The notes: generated from the sequence alone by a model not told the origin. Counted from the first letter of the stretch, positions 42,065 to 51,233 are shown. The stretch is 64,000 nt of DNA from Chloroflexota bacterium (GCA_021824575.1 JAKAKJ010000080.1:21413-85412), one strand, 5' to 3'. Numbers and translations: made by a program.

Positions 42065-42249
42065 ATTCAACGGCTGTTCTCATCATTGCGCTGATCCTGG
42101 TGATTGTCATCATCGCGGGCAACACCATGATCGCGGTGGCATTCTTACGCGGGCGAAAAGACAATTTCAAGAATCTGAACACGCGCGATCAAGATGCCAT
42201 GGACGAACTTCACCGCCGCGTCGAAGAGCTTTCGCACAAAAAAGACTAA
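42061..42249 (+). CDS. 62-residue single-pass membrane protein
   Basis: One N-terminal transmembrane helix (about 5-28) followed by a charged cytoplasmic helix with coiled-coil character (LNTRDQDAMDELHRRVEELSHKKD). It starts inside the HAD hydrolase stop (ATGA), so it is translationally coupled. It resembles small adaptor proteins that tether partners to the membrane, but no family is recognised. Confidence 0.7.
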   Translation: MNSTAVLIIALILVIVIIAGNTMIAVAFLRGRKDNFKNLNTRDQDAMDELHRRVEELSHKKD

Positions 42250-42398
42250 AGACTCATGAAGCAATGCGCTGGAGAGCGCATTCTGCCACTGAGATAAATC
42301 CTACATAGTTTTTACAACTCTTATACACAGGTTTCATTGTCCTTTAATCCCGTAATGGTATTCTGACACAAGTTTTACAGTGATCCCAGGAGGCATCC

Positions 42399-43706
42399 GT
42401 GAATAAAATTTTAAAAGGCATTCTCTTTGGCCTGATTGGACTGGCGTTATTATTAGGCGGTTTCTCCGGCGGCTTTATTGTGGGTCATGCGCTGCCCTTT
42501 AGCAATTTTAACTTCCTGCCAAACGCACAATTGCCGGGTAGTGTTCCGCCAACCACATCGCCAGAGACGCAGGCGGCCACACCGCAAAACCTGCAAACGC
42601 TTTTCCAGCCTTTCTGGGAAGCCTGGACCATCATCCATCAGCAATATGTTGACCAGCCTGTTGACGACACCAAATTGATGGAAGGCGCGATCAACGGCAT
42701 GATGCAATCGCTGGGCGATCCGCACAGCACATACATGGATCCGCAAACATATAAAGACGCGAATGCTCAACTTGCCGGTTCTTATGAAGGCATCGGTGCG
42801 TATGTGGACACCACCGGAAAATATCTTACGATCACAAGCCCAATCCCCGGCTCGCCCGCGGACAAAGCCGGCCTGCAAGCTGGCGACCAGATCATCGCCA
42901 TTGACCATCAGGATATGACTGGCATCAATCCGGAAGTCGCGCGTCAAAAGGTGCTTGGCCCGGCAGGAACAACTGTCCATCTGACTGTTCTGCGTTCGGG
43001 CGAACCGGCCCCGTTGGAAATTGATATCGTCCGCGCAACGATCTCGGTTCCGAGCGCGTCCGGCAAAATGCTGGATAACGGAATTGCCTATGTCCAAATC
43101 ACAACTTTTGGCGATAACACGACCAAGGAATTAACCGACACACTCAAGACCTTGATGGCTCAACACCCAAAGGGTTTGATCCTCGATCTGCGCGACAACG
43201 GCGGCGGATATTTGCAGACCGCAGTCGAAGTCGTTTCGCAGTTCCAGGATAGCGGCGTTGTTCTTTACGAACAGTATGGCAACGGAACCAAGAAGCCGTA
43301 CAACGTCATCCCCGGCGGGATGGCAACCAAAATCCCGATGGTGGTTCTGATCAATGAAGGAACCGCTTCGGCCTCGGAAATCACAGCGGGCGCGTTACAG
43401 GATTATGGACGCGCAAAACTGGTCGGTGTTGTTTCGTATGGCAAAGGCTCCGTCCAGAATTGGGTCCCGCTTTCGAATAATCAGGGTGCGGTACGCATCA
43501 CGATTGCGCGCTGGCTGACTCCGCTCGGACGCCAGATTGACAGGAAAGGCCTGACTCCGGACGTTTATATTCAACGCACCCCGGCGGACCGCAAAGCCGG
43601 CCTCGATCCGCAACTGGATGCGGCCATACAAACTTTGACGGACATGCTCAACAAGCAGCCCATTCCAACTTCGATGCCAACGCCTACACCAACTCCGATT
43701 CCGTAA
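42399..43706 (+). CDS. S41 family C-terminal processing peptidase (CtpA-like)
   Basis: A 435-residue periplasmic protease. An N-terminal membrane helix (about 5-27) is followed by a linker, the N-terminal helical region, a PDZ domain (about 125-205) and the S41 catalytic domain. Catalytic Ser324 is in GTASASEITAG, Lys349 in YGKGSVQNW and Gln353 four residues later, spaced as in CtpB. It cleaves C-termini of membrane or secreted substrates. Translation starts at GTG 42399 with AGGAGG six bases upstream. The Thr/Pro tail (MPTPTPTPIP) may be disordered. Confidence 0.92.
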   Translation: MNKILKGILFGLIGLALLLGGFSGGFIVGHALPFSNFNFLPNAQLPGSVPPTTSPETQAATPQNLQTLFQPFWEAWTIIHQQYVDQPVDDTKLMEGAINGMMQSLGDPHSTYMDPQTYKDANAQLAGSYEGIGAYVDTTGKYLTITSPIPGSPADKAGLQAGDQIIAIDHQDMTGINPEVARQKVLGPAGTTVHLTVLRSGEPAPLEIDIVRATISVPSASGKMLDNGIAYVQITTFGDNTTKELTDTLKTLMAQHPKGLILDLRDNGGGYLQTAVEVVSQFQDSGVVLYEQYGNGTKKPYNVIPGGMATKIPMVVLINEGTASASEITAGALQDYGRAKLVGVVSYGKGSVQNWVPLSNNQGAVRITIARWLTPLGRQIDRKGLTPDVYIQRTPADRKAGLDPQLDAAIQTLTDMLNKQPIPTSMPTPTPTPIP

Positions 43707-43715
43707 TTACCAAAA

Positions 43716-43800
43716 TGTCACTCTCCCGAAGGACATCGGGACGATGTGAGCGAAGCGAAGAGTCTCCTGTTCAAAGTAGGAACAAGATGCTTCGCCGCCT
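43716..43800. repeat. Possible degenerate GTCATTGCGAG-type repeat
   Basis: TGTCACTCTCCCGAAGGACATCG and AGCGAAGCGAAGAGTCTCCTGT recall the family, but the ends do not match well. No gene is visible here. Confidence 0.4.
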
Positions 43801-43838
43801 CGCCCCCAGTATGATAAACTTGATTGCAGGAGATACGA

Positions 43839-44537
43839 ATGTTTTTTCTTGATCCAACATACTTGTGTTTCATGATACCGGGCTTTCTGCTCGTCTTGCT
43901 GTCGTCATGGTATGTGAAATCCGCTTATAACAAGTGGAGCCGTGTTCGGGTGCAAAGCGGACTGACAGGCGCGCAAGCCGCCCAGCGCTTGATCTCGAGC
44001 GGCGGATTATACGGCGTGCAGATTCAAGGCATCGGCGGCAATCTCACCGACAACTATGATCCGCGCACAAAAGTTTTGAATCTGTCGCAAAGCGTGGCAA
44101 ACGTTCCATCGGTGGCGGCGGTAGCAGTCGCCGCCCACGAGCTTGGTCATGCCATGCAGGATGCCGAGGATTATTTCCCGCTTCGCTTCCGCGCTGCGCT
44201 GGTTCCGGCAGTCAACATCGGTTCATGGCTCGGATGGATCATGATCTTTGCCGGCCTGATATTGCAAATTGCGAATCTCGCCTGGCTTGGCGTGCTTGTC
44301 TTTTCAGGCGGAGCGCTCTTTGCGCTCGCCACGCTTCCTGTTGAACTGAACGCTTCAGCGCGCGCCAAACGCCTGCTCGCCGAAACTGGAATCATCGCCG
44401 GTGCGGACGAACAACGCGGCGTCAATAACGTGCTCAACGCCGCAGCATTCACATACGTCGCCGGGTTGGCCGCGGCTCTTCTGCAATTGCTCTACTTCGT
44501 CAGTCTCGTCTCCGGCATGGGCGGGCGGCGGCGATAA
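43839..44537 (+). CDS. Zinc metallopeptidase, YugP type
   Basis: A 232-residue membrane protease. It has an N-terminal helix (about 5-25), the HELGH zinc motif in VAAHELGHAMQDAEDYFPLRFR, and paired C-terminal transmembrane helices (about 120-170 and 190-220) around VELNASARAKRLLAETG. YugP-type proteases belong to the gluzincin clan and are linked to membrane-protein turnover. AGGAG precedes ATG 43839. A terminator follows, and the LPG-synthase-like gene begins immediately after it. Confidence 0.9.
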   Translation: MFFLDPTYLCFMIPGFLLVLLSSWYVKSAYNKWSRVRVQSGLTGAQAAQRLISSGGLYGVQIQGIGGNLTDNYDPRTKVLNLSQSVANVPSVAAVAVAAHELGHAMQDAEDYFPLRFRAALVPAVNIGSWLGWIMIFAGLILQIANLAWLGVLVFSGGALFALATLPVELNASARAKRLLAETGIIAGADEQRGVNNVLNAAAFTYVAGLAAALLQLLYFVSLVSGMGGRRR

Positions 44538-44570
44538 TCGTTATCCGCTGTTTGTGTGGATTTTATGGCG

Positions 44571-44605
44571 AACCCTCCTCCCACAAATTCGGGAGGAGGG
44601 TTTTT
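44571..44605 (+). terminator. Rho-independent terminator between the YugP and LPG-synthase genes
   Basis: AACCCTCCTCCC pairs with GGGAGGAGGGTT and is followed by TTTTTG. The next gene's -10 (TATAAT, 44608) starts two bases later. Confidence 0.88.
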
Positions 44606-44607
44606 GT

Positions 44608-44613
44608 TATAAT
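44608..44613 (+). promoter_or_regulatory. -10 element of the LPG-synthase-like gene
   Basis: TATAAT nine bases before the ATG, giving a leader of at most a few nucleotides. Confidence 0.5.
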
Positions 44614-44622
44614 CCTTTTCGC

Positions 44623-45699
44623 ATGAGAAAATTTATCGTTGTGTTCATTTTGTGTCTTGGGGGAATATTGGTCATCCTGAGCTTCTCAGAAATCCGGGAT
44701 ATTGCTGCCGGCCTTCAGCGGGCCAATCCATGGTTTTTAGCCATAGCTGTTCTCTTGCAGGGCATCTGGTTCGTGGTGCTGGGACTCACCTTCCAGTCGC
44801 TTTATCGTTTGCTCGGGTTGGGCGAACGACTGCAGCGACTGGCACTCGTCGCGGCGGCCAGCGGATTTGTCAGCATCGTCACGGCCAGCGCGGGCTTCGG
44901 CGGACTTGCGCTTTTCATCAGCGACGGGAAAAAGCGTGGACTCTCTCCCGGTAAGATCACTGTCGCGGGCGCCTTATATTTCCTGCTGGACGAGGCGGCT
45001 TTTCTATGCGTCCTGGCTGTTGGCATCTTCCTTTTGGTCAAGCATAAAAACCTGAGTATCGAGGAAGTGGTTGCATCCCTGATCCTATTTTCCCTCGCTT
45101 CTGTGATTGCGCTTTTACTTTACCTGAGCTACCGCTCCTCGACTGCGCTGGGAAACCTGCTCGCAAAAATGGCGCGGATCGTCAATCGCGTGTTCCGGCC
45201 CTTTATTCACCGCGAATATCTCAGCGAGGAGCGCGCTCATTCATTTGCGGCGGAAATGGGCGAGGGGCTTGGCTCGCTACCCAGAAGGCCATACAGCCTT
45301 CTGAGTCCATTTGTCCTTTCGCTTGCAAACAAGGCGCTCTTGATGGGAATATTGACCAGCGCCTTCCTATCCTTCAACGTTCCGTTCACGCCGGGCAAGA
45401 TCATCGCCGGTTTTTCGATTGCTTATCTATTCCTGATCGTCTCTCCCACGCCGTCCGGCATCGGCGTCGTGGAAGGTGTCATGACACTGGCGCTGCATTC
45501 CCTGAACATCGAATGGGGCGACGCGGCGGTGGTCACACTGGCGTATCGCGCTGTGACCTTTTGGCTGGCGCTGGCTTTGGGCGCGCTGGCTTTCAGGACT
45601 TTGCACCTGGAACGCGTCATAAAGGTTGAAGACAAACTTCCAACGGGCGATGTTACAGAGAATTTGGACTCTCTTGCAAGGGGAACAACTGATAAATAG
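44623..45699 (+). CDS. Lysylphosphatidylglycerol synthase-type transmembrane protein
   Basis: A 358-residue integral membrane protein with about eight helices, matching the flippase-like domain of MprF/UPF0104. ASGFVSIVTASAGFGGLALFISDGKKRGLSPGK and SPTPSGIGVVEGVM are typical. The C-terminal aminoacyl transferase domain of MprF is absent, so it probably flips or translocates a lipid-linked group. It is preceded by a terminator and TATAAT, and the last codons run into the convergent membrane protein gene (47-bp overlap). Confidence 0.85.
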   Translation: MRKFIVVFILCLGGILVILSFSEIRDIAAGLQRANPWFLAIAVLLQGIWFVVLGLTFQSLYRLLGLGERLQRLALVAAASGFVSIVTASAGFGGLALFISDGKKRGLSPGKITVAGALYFLLDEAAFLCVLAVGIFLLVKHKNLSIEEVVASLILFSLASVIALLLYLSYRSSTALGNLLAKMARIVNRVFRPFIHREYLSEERAHSFAAEMGEGLGSLPRRPYSLLSPFVLSLANKALLMGILTSAFLSFNVPFTPGKIIAGFSIAYLFLIVSPTPSGIGVVEGVMTLALHSLNIEWGDAAVVTLAYRAVTFWLALALGALAFRTLHLERVIKVEDKLPTGDVTENLDSLARGTTDK

Positions 45700-47215
45700 C
45701 CCCATCTTTGCTTTTGAAAATCACACGTACATCCGCGATGGAACTCAATTGTCCCACCGGATAGAGAAAATCATAATCATCTGGCTCGATCCAGATCAGG
45801 TAAACATCCTTGCCGGATGAAAACAATTGCCCTTTATATTGATCGAGGGGAATGACTTCCTTCCCATACGGTCCCGAATATTTGTGCGGCGAGGAATAAA
45901 CATCGCGCATCGTGTGGAATGCAACCGCATCGGGATCATTGCTGAACAATAAGTAATCGCCGAGCGGCGGGTGCTTCCTCCAATATTGCAGCACGCTGTT
46001 CCCATTCCATGCGCGGTTATTGAAATAATTGTCACCGGGCGCGCCGTCACTAAAAGATTGGACAACGACCGGCAAGGTATTCTGCAAAAGCCCAAATGAA
46101 ATCAAGGCGAGCATTCCAAAGGCGGCGACTGACGCAAATCGGCGGGGAACCGGCCCATGGTCCCGCGCGAAGTGGAGGAGAGCATCAACAAACAGCAGCA
46201 ACAACGCGATGATGGGGATATAGACCGGCAGGAGAAATCGTCCGGCAAGTTTATTGAAATACGTAATGGAAGCAGAGCCGAACAAAGCAAGGGTATAAAA
46301 CAATCCGTAGAGCAGAACCGGCGTCGAATAATTTGAAAAAAACGAATAACGAAGGGCGAGTAAAAGCAATGTAACGATCGTCGCTCCGATGACAAACCAC
46401 AAAACTGCGATATAAAAAGAAAGGAAAGTTTTGGACAATGGTTCTTGAAGAATCCAATCAAGAATGGCCCGCGAAAACACAGTGAAATTATCTGCAAAGC
46501 CGACTGGTGCGCGTCCGGGGCCGATTATCATGGATGTGACGTAAAACCAAATCGCGGCCGGCAAAGCTGAAAGTCCAAGAAGGACGCTGCGCAAAACGCG
46601 AACGAACAGGCCGCCAGGCGTATAAATGAAAACGATGATGGTGCCCATCGCAATTGCAGCAATCCCAAGATAACGATCCAGCATGGCAAGCATCCCCACA
46701 AACGACATTGCTAGGAGAACGCGCGGCTTTTGGCTCTCCATGTAGAACGAAGTCAATAAGACAAAAATCATCACAAGTGATAAGTGCACATAATCCGAAC
46801 CGACCACTGCGAACGTGGTCAACACAACGATGCCAATGTCAGAAAGGATATTTCCAAGAACTGCAAACAAAAAATTGTCGGGGAATATCTTCAGGAAAAG
46901 GATTGACAGGCAATATGAAGTAACTGCAAAAGCAATAAACTGCAATACATTTGATGAGACAAAAATATCGAGTCCGGTTGCCAGATGAATGATTGCCAGC
47001 AAGGTCGAATAAAGCGGCGGCCATAACAAAACATAACTGCCGTCGAAAGAAATCGGGCCGTCTCCGCGCGATAAATTAAGTCCTGCAAAAAGATAATGAA
47101 CCGAGTCCGTTGAAATCCCCAATCCGTATTTTGATATACTCAACCATAAGGCCATTCCCCACATCGCATGAAAAGCCATCAATACAATCAGTTTGTTTTC
47201 TCGAATCCATTTCAT
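45653..47215 (-). CDS. Large membrane protein, GT-C (mannosyltransferase-like)
   Basis: A 520-residue protein with about eleven transmembrane helices and a soluble C-terminal region (about 400-520). ISTDSVHYLFAGLNLSRGDGPISFDG holds an acidic pair in the first extracytoplasmic loop as in GT39/GT83-type lipid-sugar transferases, and GSYVLLWPPLYSTLLAI is the next conserved element. The exact donor and acceptor are unknown. It starts with ATG six bases after TACAAT and lacks a ribosome binding site. It overlaps the 3' end of the convergent LPG-synthase-like gene. Confidence 0.65.
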   Translation of the reverse strand: MKWIRENKLIVLMAFHAMWGMALWLSISKYGLGISTDSVHYLFAGLNLSRGDGPISFDGSYVLLWPPLYSTLLAIIHLATGLDIFVSSNVLQFIAFAVTSYCLSILFLKIFPDNFLFAVLGNILSDIGIVVLTTFAVVGSDYVHLSLVMIFVLLTSFYMESQKPRVLLAMSFVGMLAMLDRYLGIAAIAMGTIIVFIYTPGGLFVRVLRSVLLGLSALPAAIWFYVTSMIIGPGRAPVGFADNFTVFSRAILDWILQEPLSKTFLSFYIAVLWFVIGATIVTLLLLALRYSFFSNYSTPVLLYGLFYTLALFGSASITYFNKLAGRFLLPVYIPIIALLLLFVDALLHFARDHGPVPRRFASVAAFGMLALISFGLLQNTLPVVVQSFSDGAPGDNYFNNRAWNGNSVLQYWRKHPPLGDYLLFSNDPDAVAFHTMRDVYSSPHKYSGPYGKEVIPLDQYKGQLFSSGKDVYLIWIEPDDYDFLYPVGQLSSIADVRVIFKSKDGAIYQLFPLQESPNSL

Positions 47216-47221
47216 GCAAAA

Positions 47222-47227
47222 ATTGTA
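47222..47227 (-). promoter_or_regulatory. -10-like element of a probable leaderless transcript
   Basis: TACAAT, then TTTTGC, then ATG (47215). No ribosome binding site is seen. The divergent helicase gene begins only 35 bp away. Confidence 0.55.
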
Positions 47228-47249
47228 ACCCGATTCAATTTATAGATTC

Positions 47250-49808
47250 ATGTCCCTCGATTCTTTAATTCGACTCTGGCACACGTACCCGGATACCGCT
47301 CCCAACTTTTCCATCTGGCGGACGACTCACGCGCGGCCCGCGCAAACGCGTCCATTCCCGGACGATCTGCCGGACACACTTCGAGACGCGTTATCCAAGC
47401 GTGGAATTGATGCCCTTTACAGCCACCAGCTCGAAGCGTGGACTCACCTCCGCACGGGGAAAAATATTGTCCTTGCCACCGGCACCGCCAGCGGAAAAAC
47501 GCTTGCCTACAATTTACCGGTTATTGCATCATTGCTGACCAACACCGACGCCCGCGCGCTATATCTTTTCCCAACCAAAGCATTAGCACAAGATCAACTG
47601 ACTACGTTGGCAGGTTTGAACGTTGAAACGTTTCAACATTCAAACATTCCAACTGCCATCTACGATGGCGATACTCCTCAATCACATCGTCCAGCCATCC
47701 GCAGGAACGCGCGGATCATTTTTTCAAATCCCGATATGCTTCACAGCGGCATTCTGCCGCATCACACCAACTGGGCAGACTTCTTCCGCAATCTGCGCTT
47801 TGTTGTCATTGACGAAATGCACACCTACCGCGGCGTGTTCGGCTCGCACATTGCGAATGTAATTCGACGGTTGAAACGCGTCGCAAAATTTTACGGTGCG
47901 AATCCGCAATTCATTCTCACGTCTGCCACGATTGGCAACCCGAGAGAACTCGCGGAACGATTGATCGAATCGCCGGTTGAGTTAATTGATAATGACGGTT
48001 CCTCGCGCGGCGAACGTCACTTTTTGCTTTACAACCCGCCCGTTGTTGACGAAGCCATCGGCCTGCGAAAAAGTTCTGTGCTCGAAAGCGTGCGTCTGAC
48101 AAAAGACTTGCTCGCGAACAACGTTCAATCGGTTGTGTTTGCGCGTTCGCGAAGAAGTGTGGAAATTATTTTGACATATTTGCAACCTTCAACCCAATCC
48201 CCTCTCCCAAAATTGGGAGAGGGGCAAAGGGGTGAGGGGGTTCGCGGTTATCGCTCCGGTTATCTTCCGTCCCAGCGCCGCCAGATCGAACAAGGCCTAC
48301 GCGACGGGAGCGTAAAAATTGTCGTCGCCACCAACGCCCTCGAATTGGGAATCGACATCGGCGGGCTGGGCGCGGCGGTGCTCGTCGGGTATCCCGGTTC
48401 CATCGCAAGCCTCACCCAGCAATCGGGTCGGGCTGGACGCGGTGAAGCGCCCGCGCTCGCGATGATGATCGCATCGCCGAATCCGCTCGATCAATTCCTC
48501 GCGCATCATCCAGATTATTTTGCTGGCAAGTCGCCCGAGCAGGCACTCATCAATCCCGATCACCTTTTGATCTTGCTTAATCATTTGCGCTGCGCGATGT
48601 TCGAGCTGCCGTTTCAAAAAGGCGAAGGCTTTGGTTCTTTGCCCGCACAGACAGTCGAAGAATATCTTAAGTTTCTCACGTCGAACAACGAAGCACATTT
48701 CTCCAACGAAAAATATTACTGGATGCAGGATCAATATCCTGCCGCGAATATTTCGCTTCGTTCGGCTTCACCTGAAAATGTTGTTTTGCAAACCACAGAC
48801 GATAGGCGACAGACGATTGGCGAAATTGATTTAGCAAGCGCATACTGGATGGTTCATCCGAATGCGATTTATCTTCACGAGGGCCAGCAATATTTTGTAT
48901 ATGATTTGAATCTCGAAAAGAATGTCGCAACACTGACTGCGGTCGCGCTCGATTACTACACCGAACCGCAACGCGAAACCGAGATTCAAATTTTGAGTGA
49001 GAATGACCGCGCCCTCATCCCATCCCCTCTCCCGCTGGGAGAGGGGCAAGGGGTGAGGGGCGAAAAAGGCTGGGGCGAAATTCAAGTCACCACACAGGTG
49101 GTCGGTTTCAAAAAGCTGCGCTGGTTCACACAGGAAAATCTCGGCGAGGAACCGCTCGACCTTCCGCCCACTGATTTGCAAACGACCGGTTATTGGCTTT
49201 CACTTTCGGATTCGACGATCGAGACTCTGCGCGCCAGCGGAGCATGGACCAACGACTCGAATGATTACGGTCCCGATTGGCCGCGCATCCGCCTCGCGGT
49301 GCGGACCCGCGACGGATTCCGTTGCCAAATCTGCGGCACTCCCGAGGCCGGACGCGAACACGATGTCCATCACAAGATTCCATTCAAGGCATTCACATCA
49401 ACCGCCGAAGCGAATCGACTCGACAATCTCATCACGCTGTGTCCATCCTGCCACCGCAAAGCGGAACAGAACGTCCGCATTCGTTCCGGGTTGGCAGGAT
49501 TATCGTATGTGTTGAGTCAACTTGCGCCATTATTTTTGATGTGCGACCCGAATGACCTTGGAATGCACACCGATTCTGCAGGAACCATTCGCGGTTTCCC
49601 GACCGTGTTTTTATACGATCAAGTTCCCGCGGGCATCGGCTTCAGCCAGAAATTATTCGAGATACATGATGAATTGATCAAGCGTGCTTTGGAATTAGTC
49701 AGCCAATGCGAATGCAAAGATGGCTGTCCATCCTGCGTTGGCCCCGGCGGAGAAAATGGTTACGGCGGCAAACAGGAAACAATTGCGATCTTGAAGGAGC
49801 TGATATGA
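47250..49808 (+). CDS. MrfA/YprA-like DEAD-box helicase with embedded HNH nuclease domain
   Basis: An 852-residue superfamily 2 helicase. Motif I is ATGTASGKTLAYNLP, motif II DEMH, motif III TSATIGNP; the second RecA domain carries NALELGIDIGGLGAAV and QQSGRAGRGE. The C-terminus has the MrfA (DUF1998) Cys cluster (Cys820, 822, 826, 829). Between the winged-helix region and that cluster lies an HNH domain: CQIC (692-695), DVHH (707-708), CPSCH (731-735). MrfA repairs mitomycin adducts; with a nuclease it may also cut DNA. Two CCCTCTCCC palindromes are inserted in frame, near residues 317-332 and 592-606. Confidence 0.9.
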   Translation: MSLDSLIRLWHTYPDTAPNFSIWRTTHARPAQTRPFPDDLPDTLRDALSKRGIDALYSHQLEAWTHLRTGKNIVLATGTASGKTLAYNLPVIASLLTNTDARALYLFPTKALAQDQLTTLAGLNVETFQHSNIPTAIYDGDTPQSHRPAIRRNARIIFSNPDMLHSGILPHHTNWADFFRNLRFVVIDEMHTYRGVFGSHIANVIRRLKRVAKFYGANPQFILTSATIGNPRELAERLIESPVELIDNDGSSRGERHFLLYNPPVVDEAIGLRKSSVLESVRLTKDLLANNVQSVVFARSRRSVEIILTYLQPSTQSPLPKLGEGQRGEGVRGYRSGYLPSQRRQIEQGLRDGSVKIVVATNALELGIDIGGLGAAVLVGYPGSIASLTQQSGRAGRGEAPALAMMIASPNPLDQFLAHHPDYFAGKSPEQALINPDHLLILLNHLRCAMFELPFQKGEGFGSLPAQTVEEYLKFLTSNNEAHFSNEKYYWMQDQYPAANISLRSASPENVVLQTTDDRRQTIGEIDLASAYWMVHPNAIYLHEGQQYFVYDLNLEKNVATLTAVALDYYTEPQRETEIQILSENDRALIPSPLPLGEGQGVRGEKGWGEIQVTTQVVGFKKLRWFTQENLGEEPLDLPPTDLQTTGYWLSLSDSTIETLRASGAWTNDSNDYGPDWPRIRLAVRTRDGFRCQICGTPEAGREHDVHHKIPFKAFTSTAEANRLDNLITLCPSCHRKAEQNVRIRSGLAGLSYVLSQLAPLFLMCDPNDLGMHTDSAGTIRGFPTVFLYDQVPAGIGFSQKLFEIHDELIKRALELVSQCECKDGCPSCVGPGGENGYGGKQETIAILKELI
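48199..48240. repeat. In-frame CCCCTCTCCC palindrome in the helicase gene, copy 1
   Basis: CCCCTCTCCCAA and TTGGGAGAGGGG pair around AA and are followed by CAAAGGGGTGAGGGGG. It is read in frame as Pro-Leu-Pro-Lys-Leu-Gly-Glu-Gly-type residues between conserved helicase motifs. Confidence 0.88.
49024..49061. repeat. In-frame CCCCTCTCCC palindrome in the helicase gene, copy 2
   Basis: CCCCTCTCCC and GGGAGAGGGG around GCT, followed by CAAGGGGTGAGGGG. It is nearly identical in design to the copy at 48199 and in frame too. Confidence 0.88.
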
Positions 49809-50593
49809 AACGTAATCGAAAAATTCTTTTTGCAATCAGTTTTATGTTGATAACCACATTGGCTTGCAGTGGGCTCGCCGCGCCTGCGACCGCAACACCG
49901 ACTCCCCCGCCGACTTCGACGCCGGTTCCTGTCCCGCTTTATCAACAAGTCACGCTGACATCTGTGCCATCACAGGAAAGCGGCCAGCCGACCAGTTATC
50001 AAATTACGATTCAAACGCCAACGCTGACCGGCAGCGACGATCCACGCGTCAAAAAATTCAACGATGAAACCGCGGCTATTATCTCAAATGCGGTCAATGA
50101 TTTCAAAACTCGGTTGAACAACTTGGCTCCCGCACCGATTTCAGCGAGCAGCTACTTCGATATGAAATACGAACTGGTTTCGCCGCCGGGAAATATCTTC
50201 AGCATCAAATTCCAGACCGAAGGATATGTGTCTGGCATGGCGCATCCGTACCATCTTATCTATTCGTTCAATTACGATCTTGAACAAGGCAAGGATATTG
50301 CGTTCAGCAATCTCTTCCTGCCCAACACGGATTACCTCAGCACGATTTCGCAATATTGCGTTGCCCAACTCAAAACGCGCGACATTGGCTTCTCTGATAT
50401 TTTTGCCCAGGGCGCTGATCCAACCCCCGATAATTATAAAAATTGGAACATCGCGTCCGATGGTTTGATGATCACGTTCGATGAATATCAAGTCGCGCCG
50501 TACGTTGCTGGCCCGCAGGTTGTGACGATTCCATACAGCGCACTAAAAAGTTTGATTGATCCGAATGGGCCGCTGGGATCGTTCGTCAAATGA
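49805..50593 (+). CDS. Lipoprotein with DUF3298/PdaC-like domain
   Basis: A 262-residue lipoprotein: signal peptide ending in LITTLAC with the lipid-bearing Cys, a Thr/Pro linker (to about 48), then a domain with FSIKFQTEGYVSGMAHPYHLIYSFNYDLEQGKDIAFSNLF, which is typical of DUF3298 domains of RsiV and PdaC. These bind lysozyme or peptidoglycan. The ATG overlaps the helicase stop (ATGA), so it is translated after the helicase. A hairpin repeat follows. Confidence 0.85.
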   Translation: MKRNRKILFAISFMLITTLACSGLAAPATATPTPPPTSTPVPVPLYQQVTLTSVPSQESGQPTSYQITIQTPTLTGSDDPRVKKFNDETAAIISNAVNDFKTRLNNLAPAPISASSYFDMKYELVSPPGNIFSIKFQTEGYVSGMAHPYHLIYSFNYDLEQGKDIAFSNLFLPNTDYLSTISQYCVAQLKTRDIGFSDIFAQGADPTPDNYKNWNIASDGLMITFDEYQVAPYVAGPQVVTIPYSALKSLIDPNGPLGSFVK

Positions 50594-50597
50594 AATC

Positions 50598-50647
50598 GCA
50601 GGGGCACAGCAGTGCTGTGCCCAGGGCGGATGACCATCTGCCCCTAC
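50598..50647. repeat. REP-like composite hairpin (GCAGGGGC family)
   Basis: GCAGGGGCACAGCA pairs with TGCTGTGCCC, followed by AGGGCGGATGACCATCTGCCCCTAC, whose last seven bases complement the GCAGGGG head except for a wobble. Lies 5 bp after the lipoprotein stop. Confidence 0.8.
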
Positions 50648-50651
50648 GGAA

Positions 50652-51233
50652 TCAATCCTGCCTCATCCACCGTTTCACCGCTTCATGTGGATGATGATGA
50701 TTTGCCATCGCGTCCAACAATTTTCCAGGGTCGGAGTCGCAACATAAAGCAGCGCGGTGTTCTTCAAATATAAATCCTTCGCTCACAGCATGGTCAATCG
50801 CGGCAAGCAAAGGTGCATAATAATTTTTCACGTTCAACAAGCCAATCGGCTTTTCATGCGCGCCGACCTGCGCCCACGTGATCGTCTCAAACAATTCATC
50901 GAACGTGCCAAAGCCGCCGGGTAACGCGATGTATCCATCAGAGAGTTCATGCATCCGCGCCTTGCGTTCGTGCATACCGGGGACAACATCCATGCGCGTC
51001 AAACCCGTATGCGCCAGTGCAGACGTATTCATGGATGGAATGATCACGCCGATGACTTCGCCGTTCGCTTCGAGCGCGCCGTCCGCAACGGCTCCCATCA
51101 AACCGGTTTTGCCGCCGCCGAAGATTAAGCGGAGTCCGCGTTCGGCGAGAGTCCGCCCGGTTTGACGCGCCGCCGCCAGATAGTCCGGAGAGACGCTGTC
51201 AGAAGATCCGCAAAAAACACAAATTGATTTCAT
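50652..51233 (-). CDS. LOG-family (TIGR00730) nucleotide phosphoribohydrolase
   Basis: A 193-residue Rossmann-fold protein. ICVFCGSSDSVSPDYLAAARQTGRTLAERGLRLIFGGG opens the family and PGGFGTFDELFETITWAQVGAHEKPIGLLN is the diagnostic PGGxGTxxE motif with catalytic Glu. Members hydrolyse nucleoside monophosphates to bases, including cytokinin ribosides. Convergent with the previous gene. No clear operon partner. Confidence 0.93.
   Translation of the reverse strand: MKSICVFCGSSDSVSPDYLAAARQTGRTLAERGLRLIFGGGKTGLMGAVADGALEANGEVIGVIIPSMNTSALAHTGLTRMDVVPGMHERKARMHELSDGYIALPGGFGTFDELFETITWAQVGAHEKPIGLLNVKNYYAPLLAAIDHAVSEGFIFEEHRAALCCDSDPGKLLDAMANHHHPHEAVKRWMRQD

Noticed and set aside
49285..49470. 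Intein or homing endonuclease in the helicase gene
   Set aside because: The HNH segment is not surrounded by splicing motifs (no Cys/Ser start with His-Asn end); it looks like a domain insertion.
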